64,000 bases of DNA from Ampelocalamus luodianensis (taxonomy: Eukaryota; Streptophyta; Magnoliopsida; Poales; Poaceae), in the NCBI GenBank assembly GCA_036346255.1, contig CM070633.1, positions 7,874,001-7,938,000 of the forward strand. The letters are read 5' to 3'. Below the pieces are notes generated by a model. It saw only the letters and a program-made list of their open reading frames with translations. It ran no database searches and was not told the DNA's origin. This document shows positions 11,103-23,597 of the stretch, one piece after another (the stretch's first letter is position 1; each line of letters starts with the position of its first letter). Position numbers and translations under genes: made by a program.

Positions 11103-12696
11103 GGCTACACTAGCTGGTAATTCATAAATTCTACCACATAAACCAAGAAGCTAAGCAAGAAGATGATCATAAATCGTTATCACTAGACGCACAAAGCAGT
11201 GGAAGAAAAGTTGGAGCAAACCGATCCAACGTAGAGCGCGTCAGTGAAGTAGTCGTAGTCAATCGTCCAACGTCGAGCACGTCGATGCAGAGGTCGTAGA
11301 TGATCGTCTAGCGATGTTGATCGACTCCTCCAGCAACCAATCGAGTTCCTCCTAAGGATCGCGGATCGTCCTTAAGAGCAAAAGCAACTGCAGTAGCGTC
11401 TCTACGATATCCACACATCCAAGGAAGGAACACCGTACGTCGGTGTGCTAGCACCAACTCGCACGGTAGGGTTCTCAGGAAGATGGCGGGTAGGGTTATG
11501 GTGGAACAACTCAAATCACGACTTTTGTGTCTCTCGTCTATCAACTGACCTCCTTTTCCAATAGCCTCAAGCATCTCCTTATATAGTGCCATGACGGATC
11601 CTATCCGAACACGTTTTGTTCCAACCTGTTAAGTGTGTGACCCATTAGGTTTATGCGTATTCGGTTGTGACTTGGAAACACCTTTACGACCATAAGTCGT
11701 AGTGGTTCCTAGCAGGATATAACGATTCCCAAATACACACAAAATATATCGGACGAACCTTAATGCAATATGATCTATGACCAGGTCCTCATCACTTACG
11801 ACTAGGTCCTATCTCTATATGACCAGTTCGTAACTCCTTACGACCAGGTTTCGACCACTCTTTGATTACGTTCGACCAGTCTACGACTAGCTCGTATCTC
11901 TATATGACCAGTCCGTAACTGATCGAACTAAACGACCTACTCGTGTATTCACCCTTTGCCTCATGATATCTGGTCGAACTCCAGGTGAGATATTATGTCA
12001 TCCATAGACTATTCAATACTTTCTCGATTTGAGTGTTGGATAACCTTATGTAGTCGAACTCTTCGACCACCAGTGGCATGGCCATACACTTTCTTTATCC
12101 GACCACTTCGAGAGGCCTAGAGATATCTCTCCTGTTATGTTAGGAGGGGCAAATCCCATATCCGACCAGTCACATCCCTCCGCATATTTCATAGCATACC
12201 CGAAAGGTACATATATAACTAACCAGTTATGAGTAGCGTTTGGCAACCCCCCTAAGAGTGTTATTACACATGTAGGAAACCATGCTGACCTCAGGTCTAA
12301 GGATTATACATCATCATTGCTTGAGACCAACTAATGACACATAGAATCATAACAATCTCATTAGTGTCTCAAGGTGGGTCTATCCAACACCATGTTCGCT
12401 AACATGTGTCACATTATCGATTCGATATCTCTATATCCATGACCGATGAAACATGATCATCAATCAATACATGTGCTGATTGTAGAGTCACTGGTATTTC
12501 AACCAGTGACATTCGACCAGGGATACTTTTAGAACGACATCATGTAAGTTAAAGAACTTCACCAATAAGTCACATACTCGTTGATCTATATAACTGATGA
12601 TTCATTCAAGGAACAGAATAACATTTATTCAATAACTCATAAATATAGACATGATACAATCATCTCTATGATTGTCTCTAGGGCATATCACCAACA
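11103..12696 (-). repeat. 3' LTR of the copia element
   Basis: It starts at 12696 (minus strand) with TGTTGG and runs about 1.6 kb, close to the length of Angela-type LTRs. A TATATAAG box lies at about 11578-11585 on the minus strand. Several GACCAG/CTGGTC words recur at 11780-12180. The far end is placed where family A LTR sequence stops and is uncertain by some tens of bases. Confidence 0.75.
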
Positions 12697-12707
12697 ATCT
12701 CTCACTT
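12697..12707 (-). other. Polypurine tract of the copia element
   Basis: The minus strand reads AAGTGAGAGAT directly before the LTR start TGTTGG. This is the usual plus-strand primer position and resembles the AAGTGGGAGAT of Angela-type elements. Confidence 0.8.
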
Positions 12708-12748
12708 GCACTAGATTCAATCATATAGGTATCTTATACCTATTGCTC

Positions 12749-14375
12749 TTATTGTGCCTCATGCTTAGGTTGCAGGAGAGGCTTTGTCAACGGATCAGCA
12801 ATATACAAATCCATGTGCACTTTGCATATCTTCACATTTCCTCTCTCAATGATCTCACGAATAATGTGATATCGTCGAATGATGTGTTTGGACTTTTGAT
12901 ACGATCTAGGCTCCTTAGCTTGTGCAATGGCTCTACTTTTATCACAATAGAGATCCATTGGACTAGAAGCACTCAAAATCATACCTAGTTCATTAATGAA
13001 CTTTCTAATCCACACAACCTCTTTTGCAGCTTCCGAAGCAGCAATGTACTCAGCCTCTGTTGTAGAATCAACAATTGTTCCTTGCTTGGAACTTTTCAAG
13101 CTCACTGCTCCTCCATTAAGACAAAACACAAACCCAGACTGTGATCTAAAATCATCCCTGTCGATTTGGAAGCTAGCATCCATGTAACCATTTACGACCA
13201 GCTCTTCCTTACCACCAAATACAAGGAATGTATCCTTAGTCATTCTTAAGTACTTAAGGATATTCTTGACTGCTATCTAGTGACCTTCACCTGGATATGA
13301 CTGATATCTGCTCGTAACACTTAGAGCATATGACACATCTGGTCGTATACACAACATGGCATACATGATAGATCCGATAGCTAAAGTATATGGAATTCTA
13401 CTCATTTTATCTTGCTCATCAGTGGTCGTAGGACACTGAGTCTTGCTAAGATTAATACCATGTGATATGAGCAAGAAACCTTTCTTAGAATCTTGCAAGT
13501 TGAACCGTTTCAACACCTTGTCTATGTACATATCTTGGCTTAATCCAATTAGCCTCACAGATCTATCTCTATAGATCCTTATACCCAAGATATGTGCTGC
13601 ATCTCCTAAATCTTTCATCGAGAAACTATTTCTTAATGAAGTTTTAACAGATTCAAGCATTGGAATATCATTTTCGATCAGTAGTATGTCATCCACATAC
13701 AAGATCAGAAAAACAAGTTTGCTCCCACTAACCTTCTTGTAAACACAAGGTTCTTCTTCATTCTTGATGAAGTCAAAACGAATGTTCCAACTCCGAAATG
13801 CTTGCTTTAATCCATAAATGGATTTCTTAAGTTTGCATACCTTTCTAGCTTCTTTTGGATCGATAAAACCCTCGGGTCGTGTCATGTACACATCCTCACT
13901 TAGGTTTCTATTTAGGAAAGCCGTTTTGACATCCATTTGCCATATCTCATAATCGAAATATACAGTAATAGTTAGAATGATCCGGATAGACTTAAGCATA
14001 GCGACAGGTGAGAAGGTTTTATCATAATCAACACCTTGAATTTGTCTGAAACCCTTCGCAACCAGTCGTGCCTTATGAATATGAACATTTTCATCCATAT
14101 CTATCTTTTCTTAAAAATCCATTTGCACTCAATGGTTTTAACACCATTAGGTAGATCAACCAAGTTTCAAACTTGATTATCATACATGGACTTTATCTTG
14201 GATCTCATGGCTTCAAGCCATGACTCAAAGTCTGGGTCCACCATCGCTTCCGAATAAGTATTAGGCTCATCATTATTCAATAATAAAATATCATATCCAT
14301 ACCTTATAGGCAATTGACGTGGCCTTTTAGATCTTCGTAGGGCTGGTGCCTCATCTACAGGTTCAACCACATTTT
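12749..14375 (-). pseudogene. copia pol: reverse transcriptase and RNase H remnant
   Basis: The RT frame (14098-13277) carries WQMDVKTAFLNRNL, CKLKKSIYGLKQA and the catalytic YVDDILL motif. RNase H follows in a separate frame (13243-12749) with GYMDASFQIDRDD, TTEAEYIAASEAAKEVVW and the family's C-terminal HIIREIIERGNVKI. Upstream, 14370-14167 holds a linker with RRSKRPRQLPIRYG. The segments lie in different frames and are separated by stops, so no continuous polyprotein can be read. Confidence 0.9.
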
Positions 14376-14484
14376 ATTCATCCTGTAGAGGTTCAGTAGG
14401 AGTTGAAACATTTTCAAATGTTTCTCGAATTTCTTCGAGTTGCACCTTGCTCCCACTAATTCCTTTGAAAAGAAACTCTTTCTC

Positions 14485-15345
14485 CTAGAAGACACTATCT
14501 CGGGCAACAAACACTTTGTTATCTTCCCACTTATAAAAGTAATATCCTTTAGTTTCCTTATGATACACCATAAAGAAGCACTTATCAGACTTGGGTGTGA
14601 GTTTATCAGATGTCAAACATTTTACATAAACCTCACAACCCCATATCCTGAGAAAAGACAATCCAGGACTCCTCCCGATCCATATCTTATATGGTGTCGT
14701 TTCTATAGTTTTTGATGGAACCCTATTTAAAGTGAAAGCCTCTGTTTCTAGAGCGTATCCCCAGAATTGCAATATAATATTAGATTGACTCATCATTGAC
14801 CAAACCATGTCCAACAATGTTCGGTTCCATCATTCAGACACTCCATTCCATTGAGGCGTTCCCGGCGGAGTGAGTTGTGGAACAATTTTATATTTCTTTA
14901 GATGATCACCAAACTCATGGCTCAAATATTCACCTCCACGATCAGATCATAGATATTTTATTGTCTTGCCAAGTTAATTCTACACTTCATTCTAAAATTC
15001 TTTGAACCTTTCAAATGATTCCAACTTATGTCTCATCAAATAGACATAGCCATATCTACTGAAATCATTAGTAAAAGTTATGAATTACTGAAAACCACCT
15101 CTGGCCGAAGTGCTCATTGGTCCACATACATCCATATGTACAAGGGCCAACAGGTCACTCACCCTTTCACCTTTGGTCGTGAAAGGTGTCTTTGTCATCT
15201 TGCCAAGTAAACAAGATTCACATGTTTCAAATGATTCGAAATTAAATGAGTTTAGAAGACCATCTTTATGGAGCTTCATCATGCGCTTTTCATTTATATG
15301 ACCTAGACAATAATGTCAAATGTAAGTGGGATTCATATCATTAGG
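14485..15345 (-). pseudogene. copia integrase remnant
   Basis: The zinc-binding N-terminal region is visible as ETCESCLLGKMTKTPF and is followed by LVHMDVCGPMS, the start of the catalytic core (15282-15085). The rest of the core lies at about 15084-14820 with stops, and includes a WNG.SE segment near the last catalytic Glu. The C-terminal part runs 14817-14485 and has WGYALETEAFTLNRVPSK. Frameshifts and stops make this inactive. Confidence 0.85.
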
Positions 15346-16063
15346 TCAAAGTCTCTTAGTATTAATGTTATATATGGGCTCATCCCCAAGATTCAAAACA
15401 TACAATCCATTCACCAATAGAGTATGGCTATAAAGCATATCTTCAAAATAAATTGAACAACAATTGTTCTTTATTCTGAACTCATAACCTTCTGTTCCTA
15501 AATATGAAGCCGAAATAATATTTTTGCTTAAGGCTGAAACATAATAAAAATTATTTAATTTCATAACTAATATTGAAGGTAAAGCTAATGGTAAAGTGTC
15601 AATAGCTAATGCAACAACTCTTGCTCCATTGCCACGCGAAGATCAACATCTCCTCTTGCCAAACTTCTACTGCTTATCAGTCCCTGCATCGAGTTGCAAA
15701 TATGAGAAACCGATCTAGTATCAAATACCCAAGAATATATTGGAGAAGTAGCAAGATTAATTTGTATAATATTTATACCTAAACTAGAAGTCTTACTTTC
15801 TTTGTTCTTTTTCATCTCTGCCAAGTACTTCTTGCAATTTCTCTTCCAACACCAGTCTCATGGCAATGGTAACATTCTGTGTTAGGCTTAGGACCCAGCT
15901 TGAGCTTCTTAAGCTTAGCTTTGAGACTCTCGATCACATGTTGAGTCTTTCCTTTTCCCTTTCCCTTTGACTTGCCCTTCTTCTTGAAGCTAGTAGTCTT
16001 TTGAACCATCATCACATGATTAGAACTTTTTTGATGCTCTCCTCAGCACCCTTAAGCATGCCA
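15346..16063 (-). pseudogene. copia gag C-terminus and protease remnant
   Basis: The order on the minus strand is a gag remnant with MLKGAEESIKK, a basic KKKGKSKGKGKGK stretch, a zinc knuckle starting CYHCHETG (frame broken just after), then the protease SWVFDTRSVSHICN, followed by the post-protease region to 15346. The protease catalytic triplet D-T-G reads D-T-R, which would abolish activity if correct. The 5' part of gag is absent. Confidence 0.85.
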
Positions 16064-16947
16064 GTCGGAGGCGAAACCTTAGCGAACAGAACCGAGTCAA
16101 AACAGAGATTTGTAAAAGCCTTGTGATAATCTCTTAGTCACACACCTCGAAAGTGTGTTAGCGGATAGTATAAGATGATTATCTCTTGTGGGTCAAGCTG
16201 TACAACCTATGCAGAGTGTAAAACTATTCGAATAGCCATGTCCCCGGTTATGGACAATACCCAGTGATTTCACACGAGGGGTAGATTTTCTCAAAAATGT
16301 TGCCGTGGGGTGTTCACGATTGGTTTGGAAGTGAACAAAGTGTTCACAAGTTGTTTGGAAAGTGAACCGGGTGTTCACGAGTTGTTTCAAAGAAACTAGA
16401 TGACTTATGTATTAATCTTTCAAAATGTGCTTTACAATCTACTTATTGTATCTAATGTCAATACTGCTTTCTGCAAATTAAACATAAAGTTGTCATTGTC
16501 AAGCCTTGCATGAATAATATTTGCATACTGTTCTCTACGACTTGCTGAGTACTTTATGTACTCACGGCTTTACGTCATTTGTTGATCAGTCACTGAGGAA
16601 GACTCGGGGAGCACCGAGTTCTTTGAAGAGAGTACTTCGAAGACTACGCGAACTAGGTCACATCCTCCACTCGATTGCTTGTGGGCACGTCGACTGGCCT
16701 CCACGAGTTGTTTTGGTTTCCGCTGCAAGTTGTCTGTTGTCATGAGCCCTGTGTGGCAAACCTTGTAACACTTGACCATAAGGTCTTTTTGCTACTAAGT
16801 AATATTGTTTTGTCTGCTTCTTTGGCTATGTTGTTGTATGGTTATGAGTGCACCAATGTTGCAACTGTGCGAGCTAGCTACTGATCTAGGACTAGTTCAG
16901 GATGCACAGAGGGTCCCGAGATTGCATACTCGGGGTCCCAACAGTGG

Positions 16948-16960
16948 TGGTATCAGAGCC
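16948..16960 (+). other. Primer-binding site of the family A gypsy element
   Basis: TGGTATCAGAGCC lies four bases after the LTR end CCAACA at 16943. It is complementary to the 3' end of plant initiator tRNA-Met, the standard primer for these elements. Confidence 0.9.
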
Positions 16961-17459
16961 ATATCGACTGTAGGATGCAACCACAGTTTGCATGGTCGTG
17001 TTAGCCAAGGACTTCAAAATTTATTTTCTAAATCAAATCCAGTCAATTGATGAGTAGTTATTCTTCTCTCATTTTACTCTATTCTTCTCTCATCTTATTC
17101 TAATCTTTCCCCCCACATCATCCATAAGTTCTTGTTTCTTATCCCTTCTGAAACTCTATTTCTGAATTCAAACTGATTCTTCTCACCTCAGTAATCCCTA
17201 TAGGATCGAGCCCTACTACAAGTCGACCACCCATATAAGTTAGATTAGAAGTGTTTTAGCAGAGTTGCCCTTCTTAACTTTAGTATCGTGTAGTCCGAGT
17301 AATAGAATCTTCGGCTTTAGTCTTGTTGCCTCTTAATAGCTTTCTGGCTATTCGTTCTCTAGGTTTAATCGACATGTCACAGTTAGATTGCTTTGTCTTT
17401 CTCCCTTGTTCTCTCTCGTCTTTTGTGTTTTTCTCTCTCACATATCATGTTTTCTTCTT
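16961..17459 (+). other. Leader between PBS and gag of the family A gypsy element
   Basis: This AT/CT-rich leader has many TTCTTCTC words and no conserved coding block. An open stretch in the gag frame begins near 17460. Confidence 0.5.
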
Positions 17460-20400
17460 CTCGTCTATTAAACCTGGGAAGTTTGGTGCAGATAGTTCAG
17501 ATCCGCATCTCGGCAAGTCAAGATGAACTAGTGGATCCATTTACACCACCACCACCTCCTCCGGCAACCATCGCAAATCAGGGTTTGAGTTAGTTCATGG
17601 CAGCCCAGACACAGCTGATGAATGTAATGATGCAAAATATGAACCAAATGATGACTCAACAGAATCAAACTACTGCCGCCCTAGTCGCGATACTGAATCA
17701 GAACAATCAAACAGATGCCATGCCACCACCACCATCTTTTCCTCAGTTAAGGCTGGCAGAGTTCATGAGGACCCATCAACCTACGTTCTCCAGCTCCTCC
17801 GAGCCTTTCGACGCAGACGACTGGCTGCGCTCTACCGAGAAGAAGCTCGCCATCGCCTGGTGTGACGACTACGAGAAGGTTGAAGGCACCAGCTTGAAGG
17901 CACTGCAACAGAGTGGTGGGAGAATGTAAGGCCCCAACCCTAGGGCACCCGATAGGTCATCCTGGACCAACAGGAAAGTCCACTAGGACCTCCCAGGAGG
18001 TCCAACAGGATCACCCGAGGGAACTCCCAGGACCACCCAGGAGACCCAGCAGGACCACCTGAAGGTTCTGGGAGCGGACCCGAGGAGGTCGTGGAGCTAA
18101 GGAGCACTCTGAAGACCTCCCACGGCCAGACCAGGGGAGGTCGTGGAGGGCTGAGGTCTCCTCAAAACCTCCCACGACCAGACCTGAGGGTGGTCGTGGA
18201 GGGCCGAGGCTACCCTAGGGTCCTTTGTGCAAACCGAGCTAGTCCCAAGGATCAACTGCTAGCTCACACAGCATGCAAAAGTGGTAACATTTCTTCAACG
18301 CAAGCTTTATTAGTACTCACAAAGTGAGTTACAAAGGGAGGCTACAAGCCAACAAACCAAAACACAGTGGAAGATTCACAATAGGCCACCCGATACACCA
18401 CAGGTGATCGGCTGGAGGACGTATCCTAGTCGTCCAGGACCACTTGGTCCACAGCAAGAGCACCACAAGCTTTCCTTTCCCTGCTCAAAAGATAATTTCA
18501 AGCAAAAGTGAGCACAACAACCGTGCTCGCAAGTCACACCCATGGGGTAACAAGATGACATGCATCTGTGGATAATCAAAGGAAGGCATAATATGGTTAG
18601 TTTTCATAAAGCTAGGTTCATTCAAATACATGTAATAAGTTCCAAAGCATGTACAATTACTAAAGTTCAGTTTGTAAATCATAGTTTTCAGTTGGATAAC
18701 ATTCATCATCAAGTTGGTGAAGGATACCCTCCTATCACAAGGCTCCCTACCCAAACCCATGGGATCAAAATCCCAAAACAGTTTATCAACCCTTTTGAAA
18801 ACAAAACCAACATCTAACTCTGAGTGGCTTCTGCCAGTATGTCCATGACCGCGGACACGGCTATTCGAATAGATTACACTCTGCAAAGGTTGTGCACTTT
18901 ACCCACATGACACGATTTTCTCTAGTTTGTTTAGCATGCGTAGGTGCCACCACTCACTGCCAAAGGTAAGTGGTCTAGAGCTCGCGACAAGGCCTTTACC
19001 ATGCATCATTCCACCACAGTTCCCCTCGTTAAGGTTTCGCAAATCCCCCCTTTGGATAGAAATCCTCCGGGTTAACGGGATGCCCCTTTTGACGCCTGTG
19101 GGCAACATTCGGTTTATAAAAGGACCGTAGGCCATGTAAGACCACCCACACCTCAAAATGGAGTAACCATAGTGAAATTTTGCAAATTAGTTAGTCAGGT
19201 CCCACGCCCCACTCTGGAGACATGTGGTTGCACGATTGTGGCATAGCCCATTATAGGCATAGCATTGGTCGCTCAAAGACCAGTCCTTAACTGACCTGGA
19301 CGACTTCCACAAACCCTGGGCACTGGCCATAGGAATGACACGATCCCGTGCATAGAAATGCACCAACCAGACAACCAATTCACCCAAGTCCAAACCAATT
19401 TTTTTCCTTTACTTTTCAAAAAACATTCATAAGCTTCCATGACAACCCAATGTCATAGCTTAAATATTTAAACAGTAGTTGGTCATGATGGTAAGACTTC
19501 CCAAACCAAGATTTTTGGTCTAAGCATGACTAAGCACATATTTTTCAAATGGTCCTAGTTCCCACTATTGTCTCAACCAAGTTTTATCTAGGGTGACAAC
19601 ATATTCAATTCAAGATCAATATTGGCCATATGAAGGAGGTAGGCATAGCTAAGGATTAAAGCAGGTATTGAAATACTTAGCATAAATAAGCATGCAGTAA
19701 TCTTTGAAACAGAACTTAAATAATTTGAGGTATTGGGTGCAATATGATCAAAAGTGTAACTTGCCTCTTGCTTGATATCTTAAGAATCTATTCTTTCTCA
19801 CAGCTCTGGCTCTCTCGGAACGTCAAGATCTACACGAAAACAAAGCAAAGCAAATAAAGATCCAATAAGATCCAAATGAATTCCAAACTAAACTGAACAA
19901 GAAGTAAATAGCAAAGAACGTAACTAAAACCAGAAAAGATTCTCAGGAGGAGGTCCAATGGGTACGGGGAGGTCCAACGGATTGGAGGAGGTCCTCTGAA
20001 GAGGGTTGTCTTTGCAAAAGATCAAAGAGAGAGATCTTTTGCAAAGAAGCCAACAAGGATCAAGAAGGTGGTCTTTGAAAAAAGGACTATAGAGGTCCGG
20101 TGGAGATCCAGGAGGGGAGGTCCTGGAATAGGTACAACCACCTGTCGTGGTTGTATGAGTAAGGATACAATCAAAACACCAAAAGACTTACCAGGGTCTA
20201 CAAGGAGGTAAAAGAGAAGGAGGAAGTCAAGGGATGATGGTAACGATTGAAGGCGGCGCGGGCTGTAGTGGCCTCCTGCAACTCCTTCGGCGGTGAAGTG
20301 GCGGCACAGCTCTGGTGGTCTTCTTGGCGACAAGGAGGTGTTAGAGGGAGCTCCAGCAACTCTTTGGTGATGAAGCTTCAATTCAGTGAAACTAGGCAAG

Positions 20401-22420
20401 GAGCAGAAAGTGTCGAGTTTGGCCAAAGGTGATGAGAGGAAAGCTACTCAGGCTATTTATGGCCAGGAATGTTGTGGCAAAGAAGGCACTAGAAGGCATG
20501 GGAATGCACGTGTAAAAGGTAAGTGTAAAAGATAGGTCAAAAGTAGGTGATGGATAAGATAGGGTACGACCAAGCTTGATAAAGAAATAATGGAATAGAG
20601 TTTGCTGTAAAGGGATGGGACAAGGGGAGAAAACAAGGCGCCACGTAGGTGACCACATTCAGTGTAAGCAACCACGTATATGGCCGCATCTAATGTGAAA
20701 CGACGGGCATTAAATGCACATGGTACTTTTGTGGTGGAGGAAAAATAAGGATGAGCCAGACTGGCAAGTGGGGCTAGTCAATTTAGGAAACAATCTGGTC
20801 AAAGAGGGGTGGTCACGGCCCAAGGGGAGGTCGTGACCAAAGAGGGTGGTCTTGACCACCAAGGTGGTCTTTGTAAAAAGACCAGGGTCCTGACCACAAA
20901 GTGGTTCCGGGCCTCAGAGGTGGTCTTTACAAAAGTCCAGAGGTCCTGTGGACAAGGAGGTCCAAAGGACTAGGATCTCACAAGGGGAGGTCCTACGAGA
21001 TCAAAGGAGGTCTGAAAGACTAAGAGGTCCAAAAGACAATGAGTTCCATTGGCTAAGAGGTGTCAAAAAAAAGTCTCAACAGTCCAGATACAATCAAGGG
21101 AGGTCTGGACTCAAGGGGTGGTTCAAACGCCGGTTTAGAGAGTTTCCAAGAAATGGTAACACCACAGCTTAAGTAGCGGTAGTACCGCACTCCGGTAGTT
21201 CCGTTTGCTACAAGGCGGTAAGAAATCTCCAGAACGCATGTTCCTGAGAGCTCGATCCTCTCTTGGAGCAGTATGACCGCAAGATGAATGGGGGGTAGTA
21301 CCGCATGAAGTTCAAAAGGACTGAGAGATATAGGCCCTCATATCCGGAGCGAAGGGAGGTCTAGACCATCAGATCCAAACGAAAGAGATCCACAGTAGGT
21401 AGTCGAAAGGAGGTCTTAACAGAGGGAAAGGCTTGGACCAAAAGGAGGTCTAAGTCTTGAAAGAGATTCAGGCCAACAAAGATGAAGTCTAAACCTCAGA
21501 AAAGGTCTAAACCCCCAAGATCACAGAGGAGGTCTAGTTGAGGGGAGAACAGGATAAGCAGAGACAAGGAGAGGCAACTCCAAAACTCAAGCAATTACAA
21601 AAGGGAACCACTTGTGGTTTAGTTGAAGTTTGGTTTAGTCATTTGAACCACTTAAAATTCTAAAATGTTCAGGTTAAGCTTTGAATTCTCATCAAAACCA
21701 AATGGTTCTTTTTATTTTTAAAATTTTCAAAAAGGCTCTGAAAATCGGGATGTTACAGAGAATTACTGCGCCGCCCATGCAGACCACCAGAGCATCGCTT
21801 AGGCTGAATTTTCAGAAGCTTTCCGCCACTCTCATATTCCTGATGGGAAGGTGGAAATGAAGAAGAATGAATTTCGTAAGCTACGACAAAGGAACATGTC
21901 GGTGAGTGAGTACCTCAACAAGTTCACTCAACTCTCTCGCTATGCCCAAGAGAACGTTGCCACAGATGATGCACGTCAGAAGCATTTCAAGTGGGGACTC
22001 AACCCTAACTTGAAGGTTTAAGTCGTTGGCAATGACTATGCAGATTTCGCCTGGTAAACAAGACCATGCTCAGAGAAGATTCTCATCGGGAACTTGAAGA
22101 ATCTTATAAGAGGAAGATGTTGCAGCATGGTGCCCATCAAAGTCATCCGCAGAGAGCCAAATTGAATGTGCAGCACCCGGGCCGTTCTGCTCCTCCTGTT
22201 ACCTTCAGGACCCCGCGACAGCACCTCACCCAGCTGCTCCAAGTTATTGCAGCTTTAGCATCAACAACACCAACAACCAGCAGCCAAGAAGCAACAATCC
22301 TGTCACGGGAGTCAACTGTTTCAACTGTCACCTATTGGGGCACTTCGCCGACAACTGCCCGCAGAAGCAAGGTCCAACACCGGTCAGATTCAATATGGGA
22401 GCTACTTCGACCAGAACCCC
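17460..22420 (+). pseudogene. gypsy gag, split by a solo LTR at 17925-21757
   Basis: The N-terminal Pro-rich segment (FTPPPPPPATIANQG, about 17540-17585) ends in a TAG stop near 17591. The gag core begins at ATG 17597 with Gln/Asn/Met-rich sequence, then PTFSSSSEPFDADDWLRST. The interruption falls inside the family motif EWWENYCAAHADH: the reading frame before 17924 continues at 21763. Later blocks include MSVSEYLNKFTQLSRYA, MLREDSHRELEESYKRKM and a zinc knuckle C-FN-C-HLLG-H-FADN-C at about 22317-22360. Several stops and frameshifts are present. Confidence 0.9.
17925..21757 (-). mobile_element. Solo LTR (family B, 3.8 kb) inserted in gypsy gag
   Basis: A perfect 5-bp target duplication, GAGAA, flanks it at 17920-17924 and 21758-21762. 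On the minus strand it starts TGTAACATCCCG (21757) and ends GGGGCCTTACA (17925). There is no internal domain, PBS or second LTR, so it is a solo LTR left by recombination. It contains many degenerate AGGTC/GACCT words (17940-18200 and 19930-21560), a TATA-like CCATAAATAGCC on the minus strand near 20450-20462, and the palindrome CTATTCGAATAG at 18861-18872, which is shared with families A and D. Confidence 0.92.
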
Positions 22421-22499
22421 CACGCTAGGAGCAGGTCGTGGAGCACCTTAGACTCCAGTTGCACCAGCCAAGACCCCTCATCCTTTTGGGAGAGGTCGT

Positions 22500-22925
22500 G
22501 TGAACCATGTCACAGTGGAGGAAGCCCAGACAGCCCCAGACGTCATGCTGGGTAAGTTCCTAGTAAATTCAATACATGCTACTGTTTTGTTTGATTATGG
22601 AGCTTCGCATTCGTTTATTTCTCAGAGTTTTACTACAAAGCATCAGTTTGAGGTTTTGGCTCTTAAAAGTGCTTTGTTGATTCAATCCTCCAGTTCGGAG
22701 TTGAGTACGAACCAAGGGTTCCCAAAAGTTAAAGTGACCATAGAAGGGGTGGAGTTTCTAGCCAACCTCATCATCATCGACACCAAGTCCTTAGATGTGA
22801 TTTTGGGTATGAATTGGCTTGCTAATCACTATGCCATTCTGGATTGTGGTGGTCGAAGCATCACTTTGGTCAGTCTAGTTGGAACCAAAGTAAATTTTGA
22901 AGTCTCCATGGAGAAGCCTGATTGA
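22500..22925 (+). pseudogene. gypsy aspartic protease remnant
   Basis: The retropepsin core reads ATVLFDYGASHSFISQSF, where the canonical family sequence has D-S-G; the flap-side block SLDVILGMNWLANHYAILDC is intact. The Ser/Thr of the catalytic triplet is replaced by Tyr, which should abolish activity. A TGA ends the frame at 22923-22925, before RT. Confidence 0.85.
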
Positions 22926-22964
22926 GCTCTAGTCTGTATTGTCAAGGCTGTATCTCTGGAAGAT

Positions 22965-23597
22965 GTGCCAGTGGTTGGAGATTTTCTATATGTCTTTCTG
23001 GATGAATTACCTGGAATGCCACCAGATAGGGACCTAGAGTTTATCATCACCCTAGTTCTGAGAACCGCACCCATTTCTAAGAGACCCTACCATTTACCGG
23101 TTGACGACCTAGTCGAGCTAAAGAAGCAGATCGAGGAGAGGCAAGATAAAGGATTTATCCGACCAAATTCTTCATCTTGGGGAGCCCCGCGATCTTTTTT
23201 GCAAAGAAGGATGGTACCCAGCGGATGTGTGTGGATTACCGCTCACTTAATGATGTCACCATCAAGAACAAGTACCATCTGCCCAGGATTGATGATCTGT
23301 TCGACCAGCTGAAGGGAGCTGAGGTCTTATCGAAGATAGATCTAAGGTCGGGTTATCATCAGCTGAAGATTCGTCTGAAGGATATCCCCAAGACAAGTTT
23401 CTCAACCTGTTATGGACTGTACGAGTTCATAGTCATGCCTTTTGGATTGACCAATACCCCTGCTTACTTTATGAACTTGATGAATAAAGTATTCATGGAG
23501 TATTTGGATAAGTTCGTAATTGTCTTTATTGACGATATTCTAGTATACTCCAAGAGTGAAGGAGAGCATGAAGAACACCTTCGCCTAGTTCACCTAG
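22965..23597 (+). pseudogene. gypsy reverse transcriptase, truncated
   Basis: RT begins with DELPGMPPDRDLEF and has the expected blocks SKRPYHLP, MCVDYRSLNDVTIKNKYHLP, KIDLRSGYHQLKIR, MPFGLTNTPAYFMNLMN and the catalytic FIDDILVYS (about 23528-23554). A frameshift lies near 23180-23190. The frame stops being RT after EHEEHLRLV, where a deletion joins it to integrase sequence. The thumb, RNase H and connection are missing. Confidence 0.9.

Larger units (their letters stand above)
11103..16063 (-). mobile_element. Ty1/copia retrotransposon (Angela-like), 5' truncated and degenerate
   Basis: On the minus strand the order is gag C-terminus, protease, integrase, RT, RNase H, PPT and 3' LTR, which is the copia order with integrase before RT. 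The LTR starts TGTTGGTGATATGCCCTAGA, very close to the Angela/BARE-type LTR start of grasses. The 5' LTR and most of gag are missing: coding similarity ends near 16063 and family A LTR sequence takes over by about 16100. Many stops and frameshifts are present. The left boundary (about 11103) is approximate. Confidence 0.88.
10274..16943 (+). repeat. 5' LTR of the family A gypsy element, interrupted by copia
   Basis: The LTR starts TGTAACATCCC and ends GGTCCCAACA, just before the PBS. LTR sequence is visible at 10274-11102 and again from about 16090 to 16943. The part between is a minus-strand copia element. The middle of the LTR, present in copy 3 at 27160-30522, is absent here, so a deletion accompanied or followed the copia insertion. 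A TATAAATA box at 10801-10808 is the likely LTR promoter. A dyad, GAGTAC..GTACTC, lies at 16547-16563. Confidence 0.75.

Noticed and set aside
16948..16960. tRNA gene at the TGGTATCAGAGC sequence
   Set aside because: Only the primer-binding complement of a tRNA 3' end is present; no cloverleaf can be formed.
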